Shown here piece by piece: positions 1 through 8,307 of a stretch of 64,000 nucleotides of DNA. Position 1 is the stretch's first letter; every line of letters begins with the position of its first letter. The position numbers and the translations under genes were made by a program. This DNA comes from Mycobacterium scrofulaceum (GTDB lineage Bacteria > Actinomycetota > Actinomycetes > Mycobacteriales > Mycobacteriaceae), in contig NZ_LZJW01000033.1 of NCBI RefSeq assembly GCF_001667885.1, positions 23,363-87,362 of the forward strand, given 5' to 3'. The notes beneath the pieces are model-generated. The model worked only from the letters and a program-made list of their open reading frames with translations, made no database searches and had not been told where the DNA came from.

Positions 1-1
1 G

Positions 2-3000
2 TCGGCGCCGACCGTCGCAGGGCTGGCCACCAACACCCTCAAGCTTCCCGAATACGCGCACAGCACAGTCGAAGTGCTCAACGCCGAGCGTGACGCCGCG
101 GTGCTGTTCGCCACCGACACCGACCCCGAGCGGGAGCCGGAGGCCGACGAGCCGGCCGCCGATTCCGACGCTGCCGCGTCGGACGGTGGGCCCAACCCCA
201 ATGTCGCCCCAGCCGTCGCTGCGGCTCCGGCCGCAGCTCCGTCCGGTGCTCCGAGGCCCGATGACATCGGGTTCGACGCCGCCGACGCCACCCTGGCGCT
301 GATCGCACTGTCGGCCAAGATGCGCATCGACCAGATCGAGGAGCTCGACTCCATCGAGTCGATCACCGACGGTGCCTCGTCACGGCGCAACCAGTTGCTC
401 GTCGACCTCGGGTCGGAGTTGAACCTGGGTGCCATCGACGGCGCCGCCGAGGCCGACCTGGCCGGCCTGCGGTCGCAGGTCACCAAGCTGGCCCGTACCT
501 ACAAGCCTTTCGGCCCAGTGCTTTCCGACGCGATCAACGACCAGCTGCGCACCGTGCTCGGGCCCTCCGGCAAGCGGCCCGCCGCGATCGCCGAGCGGGT
601 CAAGAAGACGTGGGAGCTCGGCGACGGCTGGGCCAAGCACGTCACGGTGGAAGTCGCGCTGGGCACCCGCGAGGGCACCAGCGTGCGCGGGGGCGCCATG
701 GGCCACCTGCACGAGGGCGCGCTGGCCGACGCCGCGTCGGTCGACAAGGTCATCGACGCCGCGGTCGCTTCCGTGGCCGCGCGCCGCGGGATCGCGGTGG
801 CGCTGCCCTCTTCGGGTGGCGGCGGCGGTGCGACAGTCGACGCGGCCGCGCTGAGCGAATTCACCGACCAGATCACCGGCCGCGACGGTGTGCTCGCCTC
901 GGCCGCCCGCCTGATCCTGGGCCAGCTCGGCCACGACAATCCGGTGAGCGCGCTGCCTGCGGCCACCGACGCCGAGCTCATCGACCTGGTCACCGCCGAA
1001 CTCGGCGCGGACTGGCCGCGTCTGGTGGCACCGGCTTTCGACGCCAAGAAGGCCGTTGTCTTCGACGACCGGTGGGCCAGCGCCCGGGAGGACCTGGTCA
1101 AGCTCTGGCTGGCCGACGAGGGTGAGATCGACGCCCAGTGGAAGAGCCTGTCCGAAAGGTTCGAGGGCGCGGGCCATGTCGTCGCGACCCAGGCCACCTG
1201 GTGGCAGGGCAAGTCGCTGGCCGCGGGTCGCCAGATCCACGCGTCGCTGTACGGCCGCATCGCGGCCGGCGCCGAGAACCCCGACCCCGGCCCGTACAGC
1301 AGCGAAGTCGCCGTGGTGACGGGCGCTTCCAAGGGCTCGATCGCCGCGTCGGTCGTCGCCCGACTGCTCGACGGCGGAGCCACGGTCATCGCCACGACCT
1401 CGAAGCTTGACGATGAGCGGCTGGCGTTCTACCGCGGCCTCTATCGCGACCACGCCCGCTACGGCGCGGCGCTGTGGGTGGTCGCCGCCAACATGGCGTC
1501 CTACTCCGACATCGACGCACTGGTGGAATGGATCGGCACCGAGCAGACCGAAAGCCTTGGGCCGCAATCCATTCACATCAAGGACGCGCAGACCCCGACG
1601 CTGCTCTTCCCGTTCGCGGCGCCGCGCGTCGCCGGGGACCTGTCGGAGGCGGGTTCGCGTTCCGAGATGGAGATGAAGGTTCTGCTCTGGGCGGTGCAGC
1701 GGTTGATCGGTGGGCTGTCCAAGATCGGTGCCGAGCGCGACATCGCGTCGCGGCTGCACGTCGTGCTGCCCGGCTCGCCCAACCGCGGCATGTTCGGCGG
1801 CGACGGCGCCTACGGCGAGGCCAAGTCGGCGCTGGACGCGCTGGTGAGTCGCTGGCACGCCGAATCCTCTTGGGCCGCAAGGGTCAGCCTCGCGCATGCG
1901 TTGATCGGCTGGACCCGCGGCACCGGGCTGATGGGCCACAACGACGCCATCGTCGAGGCCGTCGAGGAGGCCGGTGTCACCACGTATTCCACCGAGCAGA
2001 TGGCGGCCATGCTGCTGGACCTCTGCGACGTCGAATCCAAGGTGGCGGCGGCCGGCGCGCCGATCAAGGCCGACCTGACCGGTGGCCTCGCCGAGGCCAA
2101 CCTCGACATGTCCGAACTGGCCGCCAAGGCGCGCGAGCAGGCCACGTCGAGCGAGCAGACTTCGGAAGACGCGGCGGCCGAGGGCACCATCGCCGCACTG
2201 CCGTCTCCGCCGCGCGGCGTCAAGCCGGCACCGCCGCCCGAGTGGGCCGACCTGGACGTCGACCCGGCCGACCTGGTGGTGATCGTCGGCGGGGCCGAGA
2301 TCGGGCCGTACGGGTCGTCGCGCACCCGGTTCGAGATGGAGGTCGACAACGAACTGTCGGCGGCCGGTGTCCTCGAGCTGGCCTGGACCACCGGGCTGGT
2401 GCGCTGGGAGGACGACCCCCAACCCGGTTGGTATGACACCGAATCCGGTGACCTGGTCGACGAGACCGAACTGGTCGAGCGCTACCACGACATCGTGGTC
2501 GAGCGGGTGGGCATCCGTGAGTTCGTCGACGACGGGGCGATCGACCCCGATCACGCGTCGCCGCTGCTGGTGTCGGTGTTCTTGGAGAAGGACTTCTCCT
2601 TCGTGGTGTCCTCGGAGGCCGACGCTCGCGCCTTCGTCGAATTCGACCCTGAGCACACGATCGTGCGGCCCGTGGCCGACTCCAGCGACTGGCAGGTGAT
2701 CCGCAAGGCCGGCACCGAGATTCGGGTCCCGCGCAAGACCAAGCTGTCGCGGGTCGTCGGCGCGCAGGTCCCCACCGGATTCGATCCGACCGTGTTCGGC
2801 ATCAGCCAGGACATGGCCAGCTCGACAGACCGGGTGGCGCTGTGGAACATCGTCGCGACCGTCGACGCGTTCCTGTCGTCGGGATTCACCCCGACCGAGT
2901 TGATGCGGTGGGTGCACCCGGGCCTAGTGGCCAGCACCCAGGGCACCGGCATGGGCGGGATGACCTCGATGCAGACCATGTATCACGGCAACCTGCTCGG

Positions 3001-4174
3001 CCGGAACAAGCCGAACGACATCCTGCAGGAAGTGTTGCCGAATGTCGTTGCCGCGCATGTCATTCAGAGCTATGTGGGCAGCTACGGCGCGATGATCCAC
3101 CCGGTCGGCGCGTGCGCGACCGCGGCGGTGTCGGTCGAGGAGGGCGTCGACAAGATCCGCCTCGGCAAGGCAGAACTGGTGGTTGCCGGCGGCTTCGACG
3201 ACCTGACGCTGGAAGCCATCATCGGCTTCGGTGACATGGCCGCCACCGCCGACACGTCCATGATGCGGGGCCGGGGCATCCACGACTCGAAGTTCTCCCG
3301 GCCCAATGACCGGCGCCGGCTCGGCTTCGTCGAGGCGCAGGGCGGCGGCACCATCCTGCTCGCCCGGGGCGACCTGGCGCTCAAGATGGGCCTGCCCGTG
3401 TTGGCCGTCGTCGCCTACGCGCAGTCGTTCGCCGACGGCGTGCACAGCTCGATCCCGGCGCCGGGTCTGGGCGCCCTGGGCGCCGGTCGCGGCGGCAGGG
3501 ACTCGCAGTTGGCGCGGGCGCTCGGCAAGCTCGGCGTCGGCGCCGACGACATCGCGGTGATCTCCAAGCACGACACCTCGACGCTGGCCAACGATCCCAA
3601 CGAGACCGAGCTCCACGAGCGGCTGGCCGACTCGCTGGGCCGCTCCCAGGGCGCACCGCTGTTCGTGGTGTCGCAGAAGAGCCTCACCGGCCACGCCAAG
3701 GGTGGTGCGGCGGTGTTCCAGATGATGGGCCTGTGCCAGATGCTGCGCGACGGGGTGATCCCGCCGAACCGCAGCCTGGACTGCGTCGACGACGAGCTGG
3801 CCGGCTCGGCGCACTTCGTCTGGGTGCGGGAGACGCTGCGGCTGGGCGAGAAGTTCCCGCTCAAGGCCGGGCTGTTGACCAGCCTCGGGTTCGGGCACGT
3901 GTCCGGGCTGGTGGCGCTGGTGCACCCGCAGGCGTTCATCGCGTCGCTGGATGCCGATCAGCGCGCCGACTACCAGCGGCGCGCGGAGGCGCGGCTGCTG
4001 GCCGGTCAGCGCCGGTTGGCCTCGGCGATCGCCGGCGGCGCGCCGATGTACGAGCGGCCGGCGGACCGTCGCTTCAGCCATGACGCACCGGAGAAGCGTC
4101 AGGAGGCGGCGATGCTGCTGGACCCGGCATCCCGGTTGGGTGAGGGCGAGGCCTACGAGGTCTCGGCCGGATGA
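2..4174 (+). CDS. fas: Type I fatty acid synthase, C-terminal part (5' end outside window)
   Basis: This is the last ~1390 residues of the multifunctional FAS I that makes C16-C26 acyl-CoA precursors of membrane lipids and mycolic acids. The frame is open from base 2 with no start, so the gene begins upstream. Visible in order are: an Ala/Pro-rich linker; the acyl-carrier segment, whose phosphopantetheine serine is in GASS (codons at 377-382); a ketoreductase with Rossmann motif TGASKGSIA and Tyr in GAYGEAKS (codon 1811); and a ketosynthase with Cys in GACATA (codon 3113) and the histidine motifs SKHDTS and SLTGHAKGG. No phosphopantetheinyl transferase domain follows the ketosynthase. That activity is encoded by acpS 85 bases downstream, as in other mycobacteria. 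Confidence 0.97.
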   Translation, partial: SAPTVAGLATNTLKLPEYAHSTVEVLNAERDAAVLFATDTDPEREPEADEPAADSDAAASDGGPNPNVAPAVAAAPAAAPSGAPRPDDIGFDAADATLALIALSAKMRIDQIEELDSIESITDGASSRRNQLLVDLGSELNLGAIDGAAEADLAGLRSQVTKLARTYKPFGPVLSDAINDQLRTVLGPSGKRPAAIAERVKKTWELGDGWAKHVTVEVALGTREGTSVRGGAMGHLHEGALADAASVDKVIDAAVASVAARRGIAVALPSSGGGGGATVDAAALSEFTDQITGRDGVLASAARLILGQLGHDNPVSALPAATDAELIDLVTAELGADWPRLVAPAFDAKKAVVFDDRWASAREDLVKLWLADEGEIDAQWKSLSERFEGAGHVVATQATWWQGKSLAAGRQIHASLYGRIAAGAENPDPGPYSSEVAVVTGASKGSIAASVVARLLDGGATVIATTSKLDDERLAFYRGLYRDHARYGAALWVVAANMASYSDIDALVEWIGTEQTESLGPQSIHIKDAQTPTLLFPFAAPRVAGDLSEAGSRSEMEMKVLLWAVQRLIGGLSKIGAERDIASRLHVVLPGSPNRGMFGGDGAYGEAKSALDALVSRWHAESSWAARVSLAHALIGWTRGTGLMGHNDAIVEAVEEAGVTTYSTEQMAAMLLDLCDVESKVAAAGAPIKADLTGGLAEANLDMSELAAKAREQATSSEQTSEDAAAEGTIAALPSPPRGVKPAPPPEWADLDVDPADLVVIVGGAEIGPYGSSRTRFEMEVDNELSAAGVLELAWTTGLVRWEDDPQPGWYDTESGDLVDETELVERYHDIVVERVGIREFVDDGAIDPDHASPLLVSVFLEKDFSFVVSSEADARAFVEFDPEHTIVRPVADSSDWQVIRKAGTEIRVPRKTKLSRVVGAQVPTGFDPTVFGISQDMASSTDRVALWNIVATVDAFLSSGFTPTELMRWVHPGLVASTQGTGMGGMTSMQTMYHGNLLGRNKPNDILQEVLPNVVAAHVIQSYVGSYGAMIHPVGACATAAVSVEEGVDKIRLGKAELVVAGGFDDLTLEAIIGFGDMAATADTSMMRGRGIHDSKFSRPNDRRRLGFVEAQGGGTILLARGDLALKMGLPVLAVVAYAQSFADGVHSSIPAPGLGALGAGRGGRDSQLARALGKLGVGADDIAVISKHDTSTLANDPNETELHERLADSLGRSQGAPLFVVSQKSLTGHAKGGAAVFQMMGLCQMLRDGVIPPNRSLDCVDDELAGSAHFVWVRETLRLGEKFPLKAGLLTSLGFGHVSGLVALVHPQAFIASLDADQRADYQRRAEARLLAGQRRLASAIAGGAPMYERPADRRFSHDAPEKRQEAAMLLDPASRLGEGEAYEVSAG

Positions 4175-4259
4175 CGTCGATTTGTCGTCCGGCCCCAGCC
4201 CGCTTGGCCGCGCGGACCGCATCGTCGCCGGACGCGACCGTCCGTTAGCCTGGCGTCCC

Positions 4260-4652
4260 ATGGGAATTGTCGGTGTGGGGATCGACGTCGTCTCCATCCC
4301 TGAGTTCGCCGAGCAAGTCGATCAGCCGGGAACCGTCTTCTCCGAGACGTTCACGCCGGGTGAGCGCCGCGACGCCTCGGACAAGAGTTCGTTCGCGGCG
4401 CGCCACCTGGCGGCCCGGTGGGCCGCGAAGGAAGCGGTGATCAAGGCGTGGTCGGGGTCCCGGTTCGCGCAACGACCCGTGCTGCCCGAGGACATCCACC
4501 GCGACATCGAGGTGGTCACCGACATGTGGGGGCGGCCCCGGGTGCGGCTGAGCGGCGACATCGCCAAACACCTGGCGGATGTGACGATCCATGTGTCGCT
4601 GACGCACGAGGGGGATACCGCGGCCGCGGTGGCGATCCTGGAGACCCCCTGA
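4260..4652 (+). CDS. acpS: Holo-[acyl-carrier-protein] synthase AcpS
   Basis: This phosphopantetheinyl transferase moves 4'-phosphopantetheine from CoA onto the carrier domain of FAS I and probably onto the type II carrier AcpM. It is 130 residues long, the family's usual size. Seen motifs are GVGIDVVSI at the N-terminus (metal-binding Asp), FTPGE, and ARWAAKEAVIKAW with the catalytic Glu/Lys. A second ATG-free in-frame extension runs upstream, but the ATG at 4260 gives the expected MGIVGVGID start. It lies just downstream of fas on the same strand, so the enzyme and its substrate are probably co-expressed. Confidence 0.95.
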   Translation: MGIVGVGIDVVSIPEFAEQVDQPGTVFSETFTPGERRDASDKSSFAARHLAARWAAKEAVIKAWSGSRFAQRPVLPEDIHRDIEVVTDMWGRPRVRLSGDIAKHLADVTIHVSLTHEGDTAAAVAILETP

Positions 4653-4706
4653 ACGTCACGCTGGCGTGACGCTCGACGGTGTGCGGGGACGACTAGCCTC
4701 GAGATC

Positions 4707-6032
4707 ATGAGCGATCTTGTCGAGCGCGTCCGCGAGGTGTTGCCGTCGGTGCGCCGCGACCTCGAAGACCTGGTGCGCATCGAATCGGTGTGGGCCGACC
4801 CCGGCCGCCGCGACGAGGTGCACCGCAGCGCCCGGGCGGTGGCAGACCTGTTGTCGCAGGCCGGTTTTGGCGATGTGCAGATCGTCAGCGAGGGCGGCGC
4901 GCCCGCGGTCATCGCACGCCATCCCGCGCCGCCCGGCGCGCCGACCATCCTGCTCTACGCCCACCACGACGTGCAGCCCGAAGGCGACGCCGGCCAGTGG
5001 GTGACGCCGCCCTTCCAGCCCACCGAGCGCGGCGGGCGGCTCTACGGCCGCGGCAGCGCCGACGACAAGGCAGGCATCGCAACGCATTTGGCGGCCTTCA
5101 GGGCACACGGCGGCCAGCCGCCGGTCGGTGTGACCGTCTTCGTCGAGGGCGAAGAGGAATCCGGCTCGCCGTCCTTGGGCCGGTTGCTGGCCGCCCACTG
5201 CGATGCGCTGGCCGCCGACGTCATCGTCATCGCCGACTCCGACAACTGGAGCACCGACGTCCCCGCGCTGACGGTGTCGCTGCGCGGCCTGGTCGACTGC
5301 GTCGTCGAGGTCGCCACGCTCGATCACGGTCTGCACTCGGGTATCTGGGGTGGCGTCGTGCCCGACGCGCTGAGCGTCCTGGTGCGGCTGCTGGCCAGCC
5401 TGCACGACGACAACGGCGATGTGGCCGTCGCCGGCCTGCACGAAAGCACCGCCGCCGCTGTGGATTACCCGCCCGAGCGGGTGCGCGCCGACTCCGGCTT
5501 GCTGGACGGGGTATCCGAGATCGGTTCGGGCTCGGCGCCGCAGCGGCTGTGGGCCAAACCCGCGATCACCGTGATCGGCATCGACACCACGCCCATCGAA
5601 AAGGCATCGAACACGCTGATCCCGCGCGCCCGGGCGAAGATCAGCATGCGGGTCGCGCCCGGCGGAGACGCCGAGGCGCACCTGGACGCGTTGACATCGC
5701 ATCTGCGCGAGCACGCGCCGTGGGGCGCGCACGTCACTGTCACCCGCGGCGACGTCGGCGAACCCTACGCCATCGATGCGAGCGGCCCCGTGTACGACGC
5801 CGCGCGAGCGGCCTTCCGGCAGGCGTGGGGCACCGAACCCATCGACATGGGCATGGGGGGCTCCATCCCGTTCATCGCCGAGTTCGCCGACGCTTTCCCA
5901 CAAGCCAAGATCCTGGTCACCGGCGTCGAGGATCCCGGCACCCAGGCGCACAGCATCAACGAGAGTCTGCACCTGGGGGTGCTGGAACGCGCCGCCATCG
6001 CCGAGGCGCTGCTGCTGGCCAACCTGGCCTGA
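4707..6032 (+). CDS. M20-family metallopeptidase (dipeptidase)
   Basis: This is a 441-residue zinc-dependent peptidase of the M20/ArgE/CPG2 family, orthologous in position to Rv2522c. The metal-binding motifs are clear: YAHHDVQ (about 85-90), GRGSADDKAG (about 115-123), the catalytic VEGEEESGS (about 146-154), ADSDN, and a late His in GTQAHSINES. HSGIWGG marks the dimerisation (lid) domain. No signal peptide is seen, so it is probably cytosolic and recycles di- or short peptides, though the substrate cannot be read from sequence. The ATG at 4707 is preceded by a 54-base gap after acpS and may be read through from it. Confidence 0.9.
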   Translation: MSDLVERVREVLPSVRRDLEDLVRIESVWADPGRRDEVHRSARAVADLLSQAGFGDVQIVSEGGAPAVIARHPAPPGAPTILLYAHHDVQPEGDAGQWVTPPFQPTERGGRLYGRGSADDKAGIATHLAAFRAHGGQPPVGVTVFVEGEEESGSPSLGRLLAAHCDALAADVIVIADSDNWSTDVPALTVSLRGLVDCVVEVATLDHGLHSGIWGGVVPDALSVLVRLLASLHDDNGDVAVAGLHESTAAAVDYPPERVRADSGLLDGVSEIGSGSAPQRLWAKPAITVIGIDTTPIEKASNTLIPRARAKISMRVAPGGDAEAHLDALTSHLREHAPWGAHVTVTRGDVGEPYAIDASGPVYDAARAAFRQAWGTEPIDMGMGGSIPFIAEFADAFPQAKILVTGVEDPGTQAHSINESLHLGVLERAAIAEALLLANLA

Positions 6033-6056
6033 CGACGACCCCTACGGGCGAACGCT

Positions 6057-6560
6057 TCACCGTCGCTGGGCCACGGCGTTGTTGTTTCCGGTCTTTTCGA
6101 TCCTCGGTGAGCCCGAATGGTAGGTCACCGCATTGTCGTCGCCGAAGACGTCGATGGTGTCGGCGCTGTCGGCGGCCACATGGTTTCCGCTGCCGAAGAT
6201 CTCGAGCCGTTCGCAGTGGCCGGTGACGGTGTAGGTGTTGTTGTCGCCGTCCAGCTTCAGGTTGCCGTTGTTGCAGTCGATCGTGCTCTTGGCGCCGCTA
6301 TTGATCATCACCAGATTCCCCTGCACGGTGGTCCCGGCGTGACTCAAGAAGAACGCGGCCGCCACCGCCGCCACGACCGCGCACATCCCGAGAATCAACT
6401 TTCCTCGCGGCGTAGTCGCGAGCTTCGCCACGTCGCCGAAACTGCGCGGGCCGCCGAACTGCCCGCCACTGGACGCCTCGAACGGCTGCGGCGTGCCCGG
6501 CGACTTGCCCGCGCCGTGCTCAAGGTCGCGAATGTATTGCTCGGGGTCGTCCGCGTCCAC
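6057..6560 (-). CDS. DUF3060 membrane-anchored protein
   Basis: This single-pass envelope protein has a short charged cytosolic N-terminus, one hydrophobic segment (KLILGMCAVVAAVAAAFFL), and an extracytoplasmic C-terminal domain rich in Gly, Asn and Asp. The repeated pattern there (GDNNTYTV, GSGNHVAA, GDDNAVTY, GNNNAV) is typical of DUF3060, which is thought to form a beta-helix-like fold of unknown function. Two extracytoplasmic Cys could form a disulfide. I chose the GTG at 6560 (VDADDPEQYIRDLE), but an in-frame TTG at 6596 would add 12 residues. It converges with the upstream dipeptidase with a 24-base gap. Confidence 0.8.
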   Translation of the reverse strand: MDADDPEQYIRDLEHGAGKSPGTPQPFEASSGGQFGGPRSFGDVAKLATTPRGKLILGMCAVVAAVAAAFFLSHAGTTVQGNLVMINSGAKSTIDCNNGNLKLDGDNNTYTVTGHCERLEIFGSGNHVAADSADTIDVFGDDNAVTYHSGSPRIEKTGNNNAVAQRR

Positions 6561-6630
6561 GGCTAAATGATCCGCCTCGGCAGGCGTGGAGTGCAATGGT
6601 CGCCCCTGGTCACCGGCATCGGGCTGACCG

Positions 6631-6921
6631 TTACGGCCAGGGGAAGCCGGGTGCCGGCGGGGGCACCTCGGACGGGTCAGCTTCCCGGAAGTGATACACC
6701 GGGCCCGACGGGGTGCTTTCAGCGGTCACCGCGAACCAATGACAAACGCTCAGGTCGAACCCGGGCGGTATCGGAACCGTGTATCCCCATTTCTGGCCGG
6801 GGCAGTAATGCCAATAGGACGGCGGCGTAGCTTCGGCGGGCGCGGCCAAGCCCATGGCGGCCGCCAGTACACCGCCGGAAATCATCGCCGTCCCGATGAT
6901 CCGCCCGAGTGATGTGCTCAT
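6631..6921 (-). CDS. Small secreted protein, unknown function
   Basis: This is a 96-residue exported protein. Residues 1-31 form a Sec signal peptide (a hydrophobic GTAMISGGVLAAAMGLA core ending AEA). The mature part is Trp/Pro/Tyr-rich with two Cys (HYCPG and SVCHW) that could pair. It resembles the many short Pro/Trp-rich exported proteins of mycobacteria, including the one at 34682-34978, but I recognise no characterised domain. Its upstream region (6922-7128) is shared with the divergent gene at 7129. Confidence 0.75.
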   Translation of the reverse strand: MSTSLGRIIGTAMISGGVLAAAMGLAAPAEATPPSYWHYCPGQKWGYTVPIPPGFDLSVCHWFAVTAESTPSGPVYHFREADPSEVPPPAPGFPWP

Positions 6922-7004
6922 TCCAGAATCCTTTGCTGCCGAACGCGCCGTACGCTACGGCGAATCACTTGAGAAATTCTTGACGTTCGCTTGGGGCTAC
7001 CGAT

Positions 7005-7022
7005 CCCAATTTTCGTATTGGG
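7005..7022. promoter_or_regulatory. Inverted repeat CCCAAT-N6-ATTGGG between divergent genes
   Basis: There are perfect 6-bp arms separated by 6 bases in the 207-base region between two divergent genes for exported proteins. The size and symmetry fit a dimeric regulator's operator. No regulator is identified. Confidence 0.35.
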
Positions 7023-7072
7023 CTCGGGGCTGTCGTGGTGTGAAGTTGCCGGAAGGCCACAACGAGTGCAAA

Positions 7073-7114
7073 GTACGCGTCAGCGGGGGCACAGAGTACG
7101 GGTCAGCGGGGGCA
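7073..7114 (+). repeat. Two direct repeats, 23-bp spacing, upstream of 7129 gene
   Basis: The 19-base unit GTACG(C/G)GTCAGCGGGGGCA occurs at 7073-7091 and 7096-7114 with one mismatch. The second copy ends 14 bases before the ATG at 7129, overlapping where the leader and ribosome-binding region should be. It may be tandem binding sites or a small duplication. Confidence 0.6.
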
Positions 7115-7128
7115 AGAAGGGAGCTCTG

Positions 7129-7485
7129 ATGAAGACACAGTTCGCTGCGGCCTCCGCGGCATTCGTTTCAGCGTGGCTGATGGCCGCACCGGGTGCGCTC
7201 GCCGCACCGGGCGATGCGGTCGTCTACACCGTGACCTCGGACGCCCCGTTGGCCGCGGTGTCCTACATAGACGCGACGGGAACCCTGCAGACGCTGACCA
7301 GTCAGCAGGTCCCCTGGTCCATCTCGTTCACCAGTAAGGACTCAAGTCCCACGGCGGTGCTGACCGTCGCGGCGAACCCAACCGGTCAAAAGACGACCTG
7401 CACGATCACGGTCAATGGGACGGTGAAGGACACCAAGTCGACGACGGGCTCGGGTGAGGCCGGCCTGGCGCAGTGCGCCGCGTAA
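7129..7485 (+). CDS. MmpS-like secreted beta-sandwich protein
   Basis: This 118-residue exported protein has a signal peptide (about residues 1-25, ending GALAAP) and a mature domain with the pattern of the MmpS extracytoplasmic domain: VVYTVTSDAPLAAVSYID, then PWSISF, then CTITVNGTVKDTKS and a C-terminal Cys. In true MmpS proteins this domain is tethered to the membrane and partners an MmpL transporter. Here the N-terminus looks cleavable and no mmpL is adjacent (the nearest is at 11872). The domain call comes from pattern likeness; the role is inferred only. AAGAAGGGAG precedes the ATG as ribosome-binding site. Confidence 0.75.
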   Translation: MKTQFAAASAAFVSAWLMAAPGALAAPGDAVVYTVTSDAPLAAVSYIDATGTLQTLTSQQVPWSISFTSKDSSPTAVLTVAANPTGQKTTCTITVNGTVKDTKSTTGSGEAGLAQCAA

Positions 7486-7503
7486 TCGGGTAACGCCGGC
7501 GGT

Positions 7504-7977
7504 TCAGACGGAAAGGTCGCGGCGCAGTTTGGCGACGTGGCCGGTCGCCTTCACGTTGTATTGCGCGACGGCGATCTTGCCCTTCTCGTCCACCACGAAG
7601 GTCGAGCGGATCACGCCCTGCACCGTCTTGCCGTACATCTGCTTCTCGCCATAGGCGCCCCAGGCCGTCAGCACCTTGCGGTCCGGGTCCGACAGCAGCG
7701 GGAACGTCAGCTTCTCGGCGTCGCGGAACTTGGCCAGCTTCTCCGGCTTGTCGGGGGAGATGCCCACCACGTCAAGGCCGGCGTCGCTGAGTTCGTGCAG
7801 GTTGTCGCGGAAGTCGCAGGCCTGCTTGGTGCAGCCCGGTGTCGAGGCCGCCGGGTAGAAGTACACGATGACGCGACGCCCCTTGTAGTCGGCCAGCGAC
7901 ACCGTGTTGCCGTCGGCGTCGGGCAGGCTGAAGGAGGGTGCCTTGTCGCCCGGCGCAAGCCGTGTGGTCTCGGCCAA
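7504..7977 (-). CDS. bcp: Thiol peroxidase Bcp (peroxiredoxin Q family)
   Basis: This cytosolic peroxiredoxin reduces H2O2 and organic hydroperoxides using thioredoxin-type reductants. It has 157 residues, the same length as Rv2521. The thioredoxin-fold motif YPAASTPGCTKQACDF carries the peroxidatic Cys49 and the resolving Cys54 (the CX4C arrangement of the Bcp/PrxQ class). The start is TTG at 7977, preceded by AAAGGGG, giving a protein colinear with the family. An unusual start could limit expression. Confidence 0.95.
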   Translation of the reverse strand: MAETTRLAPGDKAPSFSLPDADGNTVSLADYKGRRVIVYFYPAASTPGCTKQACDFRDNLHELSDAGLDVVGISPDKPEKLAKFRDAEKLTFPLLSDPDRKVLTAWGAYGEKQMYGKTVQGVIRSTFVVDEKGKIAVAQYNVKATGHVAKLRRDLSV

Positions 7978-8075
7978 TTTCGGGGCCCCTTTCTGTTCAC
8001 CGGAGCGTTGGGGTTATCGCCAGCTGATCTAGGGTAGTGCCTCAGGTGCATCAGGCCGATTGGGAGGACAGACAC

Positions 8076-8303
8076 GTGGCGGACCGGGACCCCGAGGCCA
8101 TCAAGCGGGACATCGACGTCGCCCGCGACCAGCTGGCGGCGACCGTCGACTCGCTTGCCGTGCGAGCCAACCCGCGCCGCCTCGCCGATGACCTCAAGGT
8201 GAAGGTAATCGCCTTTGTCAAAAAGCCCGCGGTGACGGTGTCGCTGGCCGGTGTCGGCGTCCTCGTCGTCGTGGTGGTGGTGCACCGCGTCCGGAACCGC
8301 TGA
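8076..8303 (+). CDS. DUF3618 small membrane protein
   Basis: This 75-residue protein has an amphipathic, charged N-terminus (DPEAIKRDIDVARDQLAATVDSLA, the DUF3618 signature) and one C-terminal membrane helix (VTVSLAGVGVLVVVVVV) followed by basic residues. It matches Rv2520c in position and length. DUF3618 proteins often sit beside envelope-stress or phage-holin-superfamily proteins, but their function is unknown. The GTG at 8076 was chosen because GGGAGG lies 8 bases upstream. An earlier in-frame ATG at 8037 lacks such a site. Confidence 0.85.
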   Translation: MADRDPEAIKRDIDVARDQLAATVDSLAVRANPRRLADDLKVKVIAFVKKPAVTVSLAGVGVLVVVVVVHRVRNR

Positions 8304-8307
8304 CGCG

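Noticed and set aside
380..2917. 845-codon open frame on the minus strand inside fas
   Set aside because: It lies antisense to a well-conserved fas coding region. The translation is Arg/Gly/His-rich with no motif, typical of GC-rich shadow frames.
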